Source: Valencia hispanica
Lineage: Eukaryota; Chordata; Actinopteri; Cyprinodontiformes; Valenciidae
Length of the DNA: 64,000 nucleotides
Assembly: GCA_963556495.2 (NCBI GenBank)
Contig: OY747710.1
Coordinates: forward strand, 41,117,000-41,180,999
Direction of reading: 5' to 3'
Program-made: the position numbers and the translations under genes
Notes under the pieces: generated by a model
The model's input: only the letters and a program-made list of their open reading frames with translations
Database searches by the model: none
What the model was told of the DNA's origin: nothing
In this document: positions 22,785 through 33,534 of the stretch, one piece after another
Numbering within the stretch: position 1 is the stretch's first letter
How the letters are laid out: each line of letters opens with the position of its first letter

Positions 22785-23491
22785 ACAGCAAAAGTTCTAA
22801 TAATTCATGATGGTTCAAAAAATGGCATCGAAAACTTTTGTAGCCACAACACTAGTGTTTTCAGTTGCCCCCAAAGTATTGAGAGAAATTTCAGAAAAAA
22901 TTCAGACAATCATAGATAACCATCCGAAACTGGACTGGCTTGTTGTCCACTTAAGATCTATTGATGTAGCCAAAATAGATCTATTGATGTAGCCAAAATA
23001 CAGTAAGTGATTCTGAAAAGCAATTTCTGTGATTTGCTGCAGAAACTGGAGGGACTGAACACAAACATAATTATCAGTGGACCACTGCCTACAGGAAATG
23101 ATCAAAGATTTAGCAGACTTTGTATGCTTCACAGATTCCTGAAGAACACCTGCGCTGACCGTTCAGTTAGATGTATCAACTTAAAAATATTCTGTGGTGC
23201 ACAACATCTCTTCACAAACAATCCACGTTATCTGAATAGAGCCGGACTGAGACCACTGACCTCGAACATGTTCTGCCATCTGAATCAAAATGCTCTGGAT
23301 GATCCAAAACATGTGACAAAGCTCTTAAGGACTGACCATGCACAGCCAGTGGAGATAACCAGAAAACAAACACTTCCTACCTCTTCAATGACTGCACCAG
23401 TAACAAGCAGAGATGTACAGCCTTTACCACAGCGTTTTTCAACCTCATCCAACTTGTCAACACCAAATTATTCTTCCTTCAAAAACCTCTG
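22785..23491 (+). pseudogene. L2-B ORF1, esterase-like domain (degenerate)
   Basis: Two frames (22807-22992 and 23007-23492, in register after a short direct duplication of GATCTATTGATGTAGCCAAAATA near 22960-23000) encode the L2-B esterase-like region: L-R-E-I-S-E-K-I, then D-L-L-Q-K-L-E-G-L, G-N-D-Q-R-F-S-R-L, and P-R-Y-L-N-R-A-G-L. In L2-A the equivalent domain keeps the SGNH signatures G-G-N-D and G-D-G-I-H-P. Here these are V-H-L-R-S-I-D and N-N-P-R-Y-L-N-R, so the catalytic Asn, Asp and His are absent. The same replacements are seen in the other L2-B copy. It ends with TGA at 23490-23492. Confidence 0.7.
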
Positions 23492-24309
23492 ACAGACTGA
23501 AGGCACAAATCTGCTGGGATTCCTTAAGTAAGAAACTCCAAAAACTAAGAAGAAAGTGTAGGGCGGCAGAGAGAAAATGGAGGAAACATAACCACAATAA
23601 ACCATCAAATATACACAGAACTTCTTAAATCATACAATAATGCGGTAAGAAATTCAAGAAATTCATATTTTTCCAAAATCATCTCAGAACATAAAAATAA
23701 TCCTAAGATTCTATTTTCCACCATTCACAAATGTTTTAACCGTACTGCTAAGGCATATCAGAAAAGCCCCTCAAATACTTTATGTGAGGAGTTCGCAGAC
23801 CACTTCAGAGGGAAGGTAGACACCATCTGATGTAATATTTTATCTTCTCAAAGTAACATGGTTTTAGACAAATCTGAGCGTGTGTCTATATCAGATGGAA
23901 ACACTGGACAGTTTTGTCCTGGTAGAAGCTGAGATTCTTGACCAAGTTTTCTCCTCAGTGAGGCCCACCACATGTGTTTTGGACCCAATTCCCACTTCCT
24001 TTTTTAAGACATTTTATGGATCTTTTAGAGATAAGATTCTAACCTTGATGAATTGCTCCCTTCAGACAGGGGTCTTTCCTGCTGCCTTTAAACCAGCGGT
24101 AGTGAGGCCCCTGTTGGAAAAGAGCCAAATAGATTAATTATTTTAATAATTTTAGACCGGTATCTAACTTACCGTCTTTAAGCAAAATCTTAGAAAAGCT
24201 TTTTTTAATTAAACATAATGATTTTATTAATATACCGATGTCCTGGAAAAATTTCAGTCTGGTTTCAGGGTGAACCACAGCACTGGGACGGCCCTTCTGA
24301 AGATTTTAA

Positions 24310-25336
24310 AGGCATATTCCGCAACTTTTACACCTTAATATAATGTTTTTTTCAAAAGTTATGGTGGAATTTTATAATCTATTATGTTTAGTTTTAGAGT
24401 TATCACCACCTTACAGGGGTCCTTGGCTTTTTTCTGCACTATAGAACTTTTGAGCTGCGACCCGCCGCCGGAAGTGTTCTGCTTTCCGGCAGAGTCATAC
24501 AGCCTCGCTGTTTAGAGACTTTAGAGATAGCTGATCCACCAAAGAGACAGAGAAATCCCATATCAGAAAAAGCTAGAAAAAGAAAAAGGGAACGTGATAG
24601 AGAGAGAGCAAAGACCAGAGTAAATATTGGGGCGGCTTTTCCTTGTTGGCGAGTTCTTTTGGAACAAGCGTCATGTACTGCGGACGCCGAGTTAGCCGTG
24701 CTGCTAATGGATAGGTAAGCAATCAATGATTTCACCGGGGTTACAGTGTTTGGTCTGGCATGATGTTGTTATACAGTCCTGAGAAAGCTATTTATTCAAT
24801 GTGTGGAGGTGGAGGAACATAGTTTGCACGGTATGCCTTACAGTAGTAATGTGAATTACACACGACTCAGTTCTGTAAATAAAGCTGGAAACTCTGGCTA
24901 GTCGCTGTATTTCAGTATATAAGTCAAACTTTTTTCTTTTGATTTTGTCAAGCTAGTGATTTATATTTTTGTTGTTTGATTTTTTTCCTAAAAACACCTA
25001 AAGATGTAGGCTATTTCTAGTGTCGGGAGATGTTTGCTACGTGGCGCTTAGACGTTCTCTGTATCTAATCTCACTGGTTTTCCAAATCCCCCGACCTTCC
25101 CCACAAAATGAATACCTAGCTGTGAGGTCTTTGCTCTAAATTATCCCGATTGTTACAGTTGAATTGCGAACTGAAACGGCGCTTGTTTGTTGTTTGGGCA
25201 AGCGATTTGGAAAGCAGCCACTGAAATATGCCTCTTATGAGCGACAGAGAGATTTGATTTTACGACAGTGATGTTGCGAGGCAAGCCTGAAGAGAGCAAC
25301 AGAGAGTAAATATCGTGAAAGTTGCGGAGTATGGCT
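24310..25336. mobile_element. TTAA-type DNA element (Kolobok- or piggyBac-like), non-autonomous
   Basis: The ends AGGCATATTCCGCAACTTT and (inverted) AGCCATACTCCGCAACTTT form terminal repeats with two mismatches, and TTAA flanks both sides (24306-24309, 25337-25340). TTAA duplication occurs in the Kolobok and piggyBac superfamilies; the AGG-type termini favour Kolobok. It interrupts the L2-B reverse transcriptase, which is continuous without it. At 1,027 bp it has no transposase but does carry an exon-like coding block with a splice donor (24525-24714). Confidence 0.75.
24525..24714 (+). pseudogene. Exon-like coding block in the TTAA element (R-V-N-I-G motif protein)
   Basis: A frame open from well upstream of 24525 encodes a basic stretch (K-A-R-K-R-K-R-E-R-D-R-E-R) followed by T-R-V-N-I-G-A-A-F-P-C-W-R-V-L, an A-D-A-E-L-A-V-L-L-M-D segment, and then the donor G|GTAAGC at 24714/24715. 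This arrangement (basic helix, N-I-G-x-A-F-x-x-W, short A/L helix ending in D-R) reminds me of uncharacterised first-exon segments of fish transposon-derived and zinc-finger proteins; that is from memory and untested. The function is unknown. No ATG in frame was identified and no downstream acceptor was paired, so it may be a fossil of the autonomous parent's 5' exon. Composition is higher in GC than its surroundings. Confidence 0.5.
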
Positions 25337-25608
25337 TTAAATGATTTTAGATTAAACTATGATGCACAGAGGGTGACAGTGTTGGTTCTACTGGATCAAA
25401 GCGCTGCCTTTGATACAGTCGACCACACTATTCTTTTAACCCATCTAAAACAGTTTGGGCTCTCTGGTGCTGTTCACAAATGCTTTACATCCTATCTTAC
25501 AGACAGGACTTTTATGGTAAGTTTAGATACCTGTTCCTCTAAGGTCCACAGGATCACATGTGGTGTGCCCCAGGGTTAAATTTTAGGCCCAGTGCTTTTT
25601 AACCTGTA

Positions 25609-27185
25609 CAGGTCCTCAAAAAATTAGCATATTGTGATAAAGTTCATTCTTTTCCATAATGTAATGATAAAAATTTAACTTTCATATATTTTAGATTAAT
25701 TGCACACCAACTAAAATATTTCAGGTCTTTTATTGTTTTAAAACTGATGATTTTGGCATACAGCTCATGAAAACCCAAAATTCCCATCTCCATAAATTAT
25801 CATTTTTCATCCGACCAATAAAAGAAAAGTGTTTTTAATACAAAAAAAGTCAACCTTCAAATAATTATATTCAGTTATGCATTCAATACTTGGTCAGGAA
25901 TCCTTTTGCAGAAATAACTGCTTCAATGCGGCGTGGCATGGAGGCAATCCGCCTTTGGCACTGCTGAGGTGTTATGGAGGCCCAGGATGCTTCGATAGTG
26001 GCCTTAAGCTCATCCAGAGTGTTGGGTCTTGCGTCTCTCAACTTCCTCTTCACAATATCCCACAGATTCTCTATGGGGTTCAGGTCAGGAGAGTTGGCAG
26101 GCCAATTGAGCACAGTAATACCATGGTCAGTAAACCATTTACCAGTGGTTTTGGCACTGTAAGCAGGTGCCAAGTCGTGCTGAAAAATGAAATCTTCATC
26201 TCCATAAAGCTTTTCAGCAGATGGAAGCATGAAGTGCTCCAAAATCTCCTGATAGCTAGCTGCATTGACCCTTCCCTTGATAAAACACAGTGGACCAACA
26301 CCAGCAGCTGACATGGCACCCCAGACCATCACTGACTGTGGGTACTTGACACTGGACTTCAGGCATTTTGGCATTTCCTTCTCCCCAGTCTTCCTCCAGA
26401 CTCTGGCACCTTGATTTCCGAATGGCATGCAAAATTTGCTTTCATCCGAAAAAAGTACTTTGGACCACTGAGCAACAGTCCAGGGCTGCTTCTCTGTAGC
26501 CCAGGTCAGGCGCTTCTGCCGCTGTTTCTGGTTCAAAAGTGGCTTGTAGCCCATTTCCTGCACACGCCTGTGCACGGTGGCTCTGGATGTTTCTACTCCA
26601 GACTCAGTCCGCTGCTTCCGCAGGTCCCCCAAGGTCTGGAATCGGTCCTTCTCCACAATCTTCCTCAGGGTCTTCTCGTTGTGCAGCGTTTTCTGCCACA
26701 CTTTTTCCTTCACACAGACTTCCCACTGAGGTGCCTTGATACAGCACTCTGGGAACAGCCTATTTGTTCAGAAATTTCTTTCTGTGTCTTACCCTCTTGC
26801 TTGAGGGTGTCAATGATGGCCTTCTGGGCAGCAGTCAGGTCGGCAGTCTTACCCATGATTGCGGTTTTGAGTAATGAACCAGGCTGGGAGTTTTTAAAAG
26901 CCTCAGTAATCTTTTTCAGGTGTTTAGAGTTAATTAGTTGATTCAGATGATTAGGTTAATAGCTCGTTTAGAGAACCTTTTCATGATATGCGAATTTTTT
27001 GAGATAGGAATTTTGGGTTTTCATGAGCTGTTTACCAAAATCATCAGTTTTAAAACAATAAAAGACCTGAAATATTTCAGTTGGTGTGCAACGAATCTAA
27101 AATATATGAAAGTTAAATTTTTATCATTACATTATGGAAAAGAATGAACTTTATCACAATATGCAAATTTTTTGAGAAGGACCTG
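25609..27185 (-). mobile_element. Tc1-like transposon, full length
   Basis: The terminal repeat CAGGTCCT(T)CTCAAAAAATT is present in inverted form at both ends, flanked by TA (25607-25608 and 27186-27187), the invariant Tc1/mariner target. Longer subterminal inverted repeats of over 150 bp follow. Length is 1,577 bp, normal for Tc1. Insertion was into the L2-B reverse transcriptase, and removal restores the codons for N-L-Y-M-L-P-L. It encodes a nearly complete transposase on the minus strand. Confidence 0.9.
25883..26854 (-). pseudogene. Tc1 transposase, DD34E, frameshifted near the N-terminus
   Basis: The probable start ATG lies at about 26854, followed by a paired-like helix-turn-helix (L-T-A-A-Q-K-A-I-I-D, then Q-I-G-C-S-Q-S-A-V-S-R). 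The frame reaches a stop at about 26710. A second frame (26713-25883, 276 codons) carries the second DNA-binding part (V-H-R-R-V-Q-E-M-G), and the catalytic domain with Asp in L-F-S-D-E-S-K, Asp in F-Q-H-D-L-A-P-A-Y and Glu in N-P-I-E-N-L-W. Exactly 34 residues separate the second Asp and the Glu. The enzyme would cut and reinsert the transposon at TA sites. One or two small frame changes near 26660-26715 inactivate it, while the catalytic domain is intact. Confidence 0.85.
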
Positions 27186-28066
27186 TATATGCTCCCTCTT
27201 GGCAGGGTCATCGGAAGACATGGAGTTAACTTTCACAGTTATGCTGATTATACACAGTTGTACATCTCCATGTCTCCCGATGACACACATTCAATGGATG
27301 CACTTTTTAACTGCATTTTAGACATTAAATCCTGGATGACAGAAAACTTTCTCCAGATCAACCAGGACAAAACTGAAGTTTTAGTCATCAGTCCTGAGGC
27401 TCAGAGAGAGAAACTTTTACCAAAACTACAATCACAGTCTTTTAAGCCTTTACAAGTGAAGAACCTGGGCGTGATTTTACTCTGAGCTGACTTTTATCCC
27501 TCATATTAAAAAATCTTTCTAAAATAAGTTTTTTATCATCGAAAGAACATTGCCAGAGTCCGCCCCATTCTCTCTTGGACCAACACGGAGACACTGATGC
27601 ATGCTTTTATTTCCAGTAGAGTTGATTACTGTAACGGCCTGCTTTCTGGTCTTCCCAAAGAGAGTATATCAGGTTTACAGCTTCTACAAAATTAAGCAGC
27701 ACATGTCCTGATGAAGACCAGGAGGCAGGAGCACATACACCCGATTTTAAAATCATTGTATTGGCTCCCCATATGTTTTAGGATCGATTTTTAAAGGTTC
27801 TCTTAATGGTTTTTAAGTGTCTTCATGGTCTTGGGTCTTCTTATCTCTCTGAACTGCTTGTACCTTATGAACCCTCGCGGTCTCTATGCTCCTCTGGCAG
27901 CCGTCTCCTTGTCATCCCAAAAGTCAGGACACTCACGGTGAGGCATCTTAAGTATTATGGCCCTCACCTCTGGCCCCGGCTGCCGGAAGACCTCAGGGCT
28001 GTAGAGAACGTTCATGTTTTTAAGAGCAGGCTCAAGACTCACCTTATTAGCCTAGCTTTTAACTGA

Positions 28067-28590
28067 TTACTATGTATTATCTGTTTAATTGCTCTGTATG
28101 TTTTAAATAATAAAATGGTATCAATGTTTTACTATTTAATCTTGTCACATTTATCCAAGTTATTTTTATTTCTTAACCTGTTATTTTAATCTTCCTTCCA
28201 CTGTTTCCTCTATGGGAGCCCTCTGCTTCGAGAGCAGTGGTCGGCTGTGGCTGCCTGGGTGCTCTCCAGTTAGTGCTTGGTTGGAGGTGGGGGTCTATGC
28301 CTTGCCTCTACTGGACGCCCTGTGTCGGTGCCTCGGCTGCTGCTGATGTGTTGCTGCCATTGCAGATGGCTCCTCTGATGCCATTTTCATACCTGGCTCA
28401 ATGTCCTTTTTATTGTTGCTTTTAAGTGTATGTGCATGAGGGTTGGTTTGGGGGGAGGGGGGTATAACTGATCATGTTTTTAATTCTATGGGGGAAGGAT
28501 GGGAATGTGATTTTATGTGGGGTAGCTTTAATCTGTAAAGCACTTTGAGATACAATTTTGCTCGAAAAGCGCCTTATAAAGATTGATTAA
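28067..28590 (+). other. L2-B 3' UTR
   Basis: Non-coding sequence after the L2-B stop, ending with CACTTTGAGATACA and GCGCCTTATAAA, the same kind of stem-forming end as in L2-A. The sense strand is G-rich around 28440-28500. Confidence 0.65.
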
Positions 28591-28599
28591 CTAAAACTT

Positions 28600-28686
28600 T
28601 ACACTAATTGGAATGTGTGTATGATTGTATTAAAATGACTTTCCTTGTAAAGTGCCTTGAGATTACATCTGTTGTGCATCGGCACG

Positions 28687-28732
<46 letters not shown>

Positions 28733-28742
28733 CTGAATTGAA
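28600..28742 (+). mobile_element. L2-A LINE, very short 3' fragment
   Basis: AATTGGAATGTGTGTA through GTGCCTTGAGATTACATC and the CTGAATTGAA tail match the last ~110 bp of L2-A (15805-15916). A TA microsatellite (28687-28728) has expanded within the GCGCTATATAAA end. Confidence 0.75.
28687..28728. repeat. (TA)n microsatellite
   Basis: About 20 uninterrupted TA units inside the L2 tail. Confidence 0.95.
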
Positions 28743-30307
28743 ATGCTCATATTGCAATGAAGAATGGCTTGCTAAACTGATACATATTTAGAATTTTGCT
28801 CAGAGGAACAAAATACACTTAGGAAAAACACTAGAGGAATTCGAGATAAATTTTTCTGGATGGTTGACACAGATAAGGGCAACTTCTGGGAACTGAGTTT
28901 ATATCATTTATAGTAATACTATCTTTTTCTAGCAGGTGGGGGACACACCCTTCGCTTTTATGGTTAAAATCCTGCTTTTAAACAAGCGTAAATCCAGGTG
29001 CAGATTCATATTTTAGTCTATCCTCCTTTTGTGCCAAGGAAGAAAGAGAAAGAGAGCAATCATTCAAGATTCCAACAGGGAGGAGGAAAATATATACAAT
29101 AGATATGGACTGCAGCTGGCAATGTTTTTAAGATGTTTTGGGAACCCTTTTATCTCTAGATTCCTGGTGCAGCACCAGAGAGAAACACATTTAATTCCAA
29201 AAATCCACAAATCTCTGAAGCTTCAGTAAAATCGACTGATTTGAATTTGTTAAGGCTAAAATAATGGTTGGGGTTCTGAGAGAAATAAAATAATGATGGA
29301 CTAGAGACTTTGACCATAGACTGTGTGTGTGTTTGTCTAGTCTGACATGATGTGTTTCCTTATAAATGTGTGTGAATAATGATTGATTGTTGAATGTATG
29401 GATATAATTGTGCATTTAAAGTCATCCCCACAGGGGCCCTGAGATAGTGAATGAATAATGTTTGATCTTTGATAATCTTTGTTTAATGTGTCAACAGTAT
29501 GCTTGTATCAACTGAACTAGAATTGATGAGGTTTTAAAAGGAAAAGGTAATTTCATGAATCTTAAGCTGGCCCAAAGAATAAAAAAACAAAGTATCAAGG
29601 GTAATTATAAAAGAAGCTGCTCAAACAAGAACTTAATGTTAAAAATGGAGAAACCTAAAATGAGAAAGTAAACATGCCTTAAAACCACATATTGAATAAA
29701 ACAATAATCTTTGGCCTTAAATTAACAACTGGCTGCAGCACACTAAAGTTAAACGTTATTGTAGACCGACAACATTTAAATAGCCTCTGAAGGCATAGAT
29801 GAATAAATGCAATTATATATGGAGAAAATAAACTGATGAATAAATTTTGCCTAACGTGGTTAAAATGACACACACAAAAAACAAACTTTACTGATAAGGG
29901 AATGTCAAGTTTTTCCAGGGTAATAACATTGGGAAATATGGTTCTTCAGTACCTGCTTTTGGAAAATGAGACATTACAAAATTATTAATCTGAAAGGGAT
30001 TAGAAGCTAAGCAAAGGAAAGGGTCCTGTGCAGACTATTCAGATTTCAATTAATAAAACTTGATCATTTATGTCCTTATGGACCTTGCTTTGCAAATGAT
30101 AAATGGCCTGCATTTGGAGCCTACCATACACTGGCACCACCTGGCACAAGCACCACAATCACCACAAGCAAAGACAGGTGAATTGTGTTGCCCAATGACA
30201 ACCACCGAGATGGACGGAGCGGTTTGAACGGCAACCCACCGGTGGCCACCAGTTATGGGATGGAACTGGTCAGCTGTGTATGATTGGGTAAGCCGTATTG
30301 CATCCTT
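28743..30307. other. Unassigned sequence with a small repeat relic
   Basis: No gene recognised. Sequence at about 30110-30260 (GTTGCCCAATGACAACCACC, GAGATGGACGG, GGCAACCCACCGGT) resembles 38590-38690 and is a decayed copy of a dispersed element. The remainder is AT-rich DNA without clear features. Confidence 0.3.
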
Positions 30308-30522
30308 TCCTGTTGTCGCTGTTGCACTTCGTGGAGCTGTTTGGTGTTGAGATTCTCTTGAATTGATCTAGTTTTCTCTGTGCTGAGGCCTTTCTAAGTT
30401 ATTTTAACACACAAGCACACAAACACATTTTCTGGTGGTATACTTTACGTTTTGGTAACTCCTTGTGTATTCTTGGCTTGGTAAGGTCTCACTAGCTTAG
30501 TTAGTTTAGCTTTATTGCGAAA

Positions 30523-31426
30523 ATGGCTACTCTTCTCTCTCCTTTTACCTCTCAATCTCAGCCTAAATCTTCTCCTCTCTCTTGTGTGTCAGATGTTTAG
30601 TTACTTCCCTGCCTCCTTTAGTGATAATGGTAACTGTAATAAATGTACAATTTTTGTATCTTTGGAGGCAAGGGTATCAGTATTAGAGGCCTAGCTCTGC
30701 GCTGTTAAAAAACCAGCAGTTAGCCGAGGCCCATTAGCCAGCGCGGAGCCAACAAGGAAAGAACCCCCAAGCCGTCCTCCAGTAGAACCGGTGCAGCAAC
30801 CCGTGCAGCCTGGAACTCAGGCTAGCTGGGTGACAGTACGTAGGAAGCATAGTTCTAGAACCCAGTCTACGGGTCACAACCAACCCATCCACCTTTCTAA
30901 CAGATTTTCCCCGCTCAGCGACACACCCGCTGAGAAGCTGACCCTGGTGATCGGCAGCTCCATAGTCAGAAACGTGGCATTAGAGACACCATTGACCACA
31001 GTCAAATGCTTGCCAGGGGCCAGAACGGGCGACATCAATTCCTACCTGAAACTGCTGGCTAAGGATAAGCGTAAATACAGTAAGATTGTTATTCATGCTG
31101 GCGGTAATGACACCTGGTTACGCCAATCGGAGGTCACTAAAATTAGTGTTGCTTCGGTGTGTAAGTTTGCTAAAACATTTTCGGACTTGGTAATCTTTTC
31201 TGGTTTCCTGCCCGATTGGACCAGTGATGACATGTTTAACCGCATGCTGTCATTCCACCAATGGTTGTCTGGGTGGTGTCCTGCAAACGATGTGGGCTAC
31301 ATTAATAACTGGCAAACATTTTGGGGAAAACCTAGTCTGATCCGGGGAGACGGCATTCATCCCACTTTGGATGGAGCAGCTCTTTCTAGAAATCTGGCTG
31401 GATTTATTAGTCCTCCCAAACACTGA
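30523..31426 (+). pseudogene. L2-A ORF1 with SGNH-type esterase domain
   Basis: The ORF1 start ATG at 30523 is followed by a frame change near 30590, a C-x-x-C pair (C-N-K-C) and a stop at about 30693. From about 30700 to 31426 the frame is open. The esterase domain shows all SGNH blocks: I-G-S-S-I-V-R-N (Ser), H-A-G-G-N-D-T (Gly/Asn), and G-D-G-I-H-P-T (Asp and His). Such domains are known in ORF1 of CR1/L2-group LINEs; their substrate in the retrotransposition cycle is not settled. A proline-rich linker precedes the domain. The protein ends with TGA at 31424-31426. N-terminal breaks make the copy inactive, but the catalytic residues are retained. Confidence 0.75.
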
Positions 31427-31599
31427 CAAACTAGGGTCCAGACCAGGAAGCAGAGTCGTAGTTTAACCCACCTCTCTGCAGCTTCTGTACTGTTACCCAC
31501 CCATTACTCCATAGAGACAGTGTCTTGCCCATGGTCAAAATCAAATGGATTAAAAGTTAACCCAACAAGAGCAAATCATGAAAATCTCAAAGATAAATA

Positions 31600-33534
31600 C
31601 AACGTTAACTAAACAGAAAAATAAAACTATTAAATGTTGTTTATGAAACATAAGATCTCTCTCCTCAAAGACTGTTAGTAAATTACTTGAGCTGTGATAA
31701 TCAAATTAATATGTTTTGTCTCACAGAAACTTGGTTGCAGCAGGAGGATTATGTCAGTATAAATTAGTTAACTCCTTCAAATTAGTAAAATTTTTCACAT
31801 TCCTACAAGTACTGGGCGAGAAGGCGGAGTTGGAACCATTTTTAATTCTGATTTACTAATTAATCCCAGACCAATTGATAGCTACAGTTCTTTTGAACAT
31901 CTAACCCTTATTTTTCCTCATCTAAGTTGCATAACATTAAGACAACTTTTGTTTGTGGTTTAATATCGTCCGCCAGGCCCTGACTCTCAATTCTTGGATC
32001 AGATCTCACAGTTTTTATCTGATTTGGTATTAAATACTGATAAGGTCATTATAGTGGGGGACTTAAATATTCATGTGGACACTGAAAGTGATAGCCTAAA
32101 TGAAGGCTTTAATGCCATCTTAGACTCCCTGGCTTTTCTCAAAAAGTACAGGGACCTACACACTCGGGTCAACACACTTTGGACCTTGTACTGACATACG
32201 GTATTGAGTGTGAGGAAATAACAGTCCACCCACATAACCCAGTTCTGTCTGACCATTTTTTGATAACTTGTATTTACTTTAACTGACCATCTTAAATCTG
32301 AAAGAAATTATAGTAGAGCTTTATAAGACAATTCTGTAACAAGTTTTAAAGAATTTATTCCATTCTTACTTTCCTCAGTGTCTCATAGTAACACAGTGGA
32401 GGGCAGCAATTCCATCATTTCATCTAAACATTTAACTTGTATGTTGGACCCAATCCCAACCAAACTATTTAAAAAAGTGTTCCATTTGGATCCTGGCCCC
32501 ATTTTAGATATGATGAATCTATACTTAGTAAAAGGATACGTACCACAGGAATTAAAAATTGCTGTAATTAAACCTTTACTTAAGAAACCTTACCTTAATC
32601 AAGATGACTTAGTTAATTACAAACCTATATCTAACCTTCTTTTCTTATCCTAAATCCTCGAGAAAATAGTTGCTTAACAAGTTTGTGAGCATCTAAACAG
32701 TAACGACCCGTTGAAGAGTTTCAGTCAGATTTTAGAGCTCATCATAGCACTGAAACAGCACTGGTGAAGGTTACTAATGATATTCTCATGGTCTCGGATA
32801 ATGGACTTGTGTCCGTTCTGCTCTTGCTAGATCTCAGTGCTGCTTTTGACCCAGTTGATCATAATATTTTCTTAGAAAGGCATGAACATGTTGCAGGGAT
32901 CAAAGGAACAGCACTAGGCTGGTTTAAATCATATTTGTCCGACAGATTTTCAGTTTGTTCATGTAAATGATAAATCTTCACACTCGGGTTTCGTGGAGTT
33001 CCACAGGGTTCTCTGTTTGAATCAATTTTTTTCACACACACATTATATATATATGCGCTTCCAATTGGTAGAATCATTAGACAGCATGGGATAGATTTCC
33101 ACAACTATGCCGATGATACACAGCTATATCCATAAATTCTGATAAATGCAGTCAGTTAGGTAGATTACAGGCATTTTTGAAAGACAAATAAACATGGATG
33201 ACTAAACCTTTTGCTCTTAAATTCTGACAAGACAGAAGTTGCCGTCTTTGGACCAGAAGCTCTAAAAAAGAAACTGCTTAGTCAATCACTTCATCTGGAT
33301 GGCATTAAATTGGCCTCCAGTAGTAATGTAAAGAACCTCTGTGTTATTTTTGACCAAGACATGACATTCAAATCCCATATTAAACAGGTTTCGAGGATTT
33401 CCTTCTTTCACCTCCAAAAACCTCTCCTGTGGAACCTGCTACCAGTTTTAGTCCGTGAGGCAGACACTCTGTGTACTTTTAAGGTCAGGCTTAAAAATTT
33501 CCTTTTGATAAAGCTTATAGTTAGAGTTGCTTAG
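31600..33534 (+). pseudogene. L2-A ORF2 (endonuclease and RT), heavily broken
   Basis: Fragments in several frames: endonuclease (L-T-E-T-W near 31730; V-G-D-L-N-I-H-V-D at ~32060), fingers (P-I-P-T-K-L-F-K, 32378-32653), catalytic [12 protein letters not shown] (32764-32970), Y-A-D-D (about 33105-33116), K-T-E-V-A-V-F-G-P (33211 on), then a jump at about 33420 to the final W-N-L-L-P block and the end at 33534. Compared with copy 1, roughly 330 bp are missing between the linker and fingers and about 370 bp before the final block. Confidence 0.75.

Larger units (their letters stand above)
23495..28066 (+). pseudogene. L2-B ORF2, linker and reverse transcriptase (interrupted)
   Basis: Pieces in order: a basic linker (C-R-A-A-E-R-K-W-R-K near 23560); the P-I-P-T-S-F-F-K and F-K-P-A-V-V-R-P-L-L fingers part (23880-24137); catalytic [12 protein letters not shown] and G-V-P-Q-G (25322-25579); Y-A-D-Y in place of YADD (27238-27249); and the C-terminal domain to 28066. 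The Asp-to-Tyr change at the second catalytic Asp would abolish activity. The endonuclease, which should precede the linker, is deleted. Removing the inserts at 24310-25336 and 25609-27185 with one copy of each duplication rejoins the reading frame. Confidence 0.8.
21141..28590 (+). mobile_element. L2-clade LINE, lineage L2-B, degraded copy with three inserts
   Basis: Pieces in order on the plus strand: ORF1 N-terminal part (21147-21449), ORF1 esterase-like part (22785-23491), ORF2 linker and reverse transcriptase (from ~23495), C-terminal domain (to 28066), and a 3' UTR ending near 28590 with GCGCCTTATAAA. It is interrupted by a Tc1/repeat/L2-A block (21455-22784), a TTAA-type element (24310-25336) and a Tc1 (25609-27185). 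The endonuclease is missing between the esterase-like part and the linker. The protein pieces resemble the minus-strand L2-B at 39717-44429 much more than L2-A. Confidence 0.8.
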
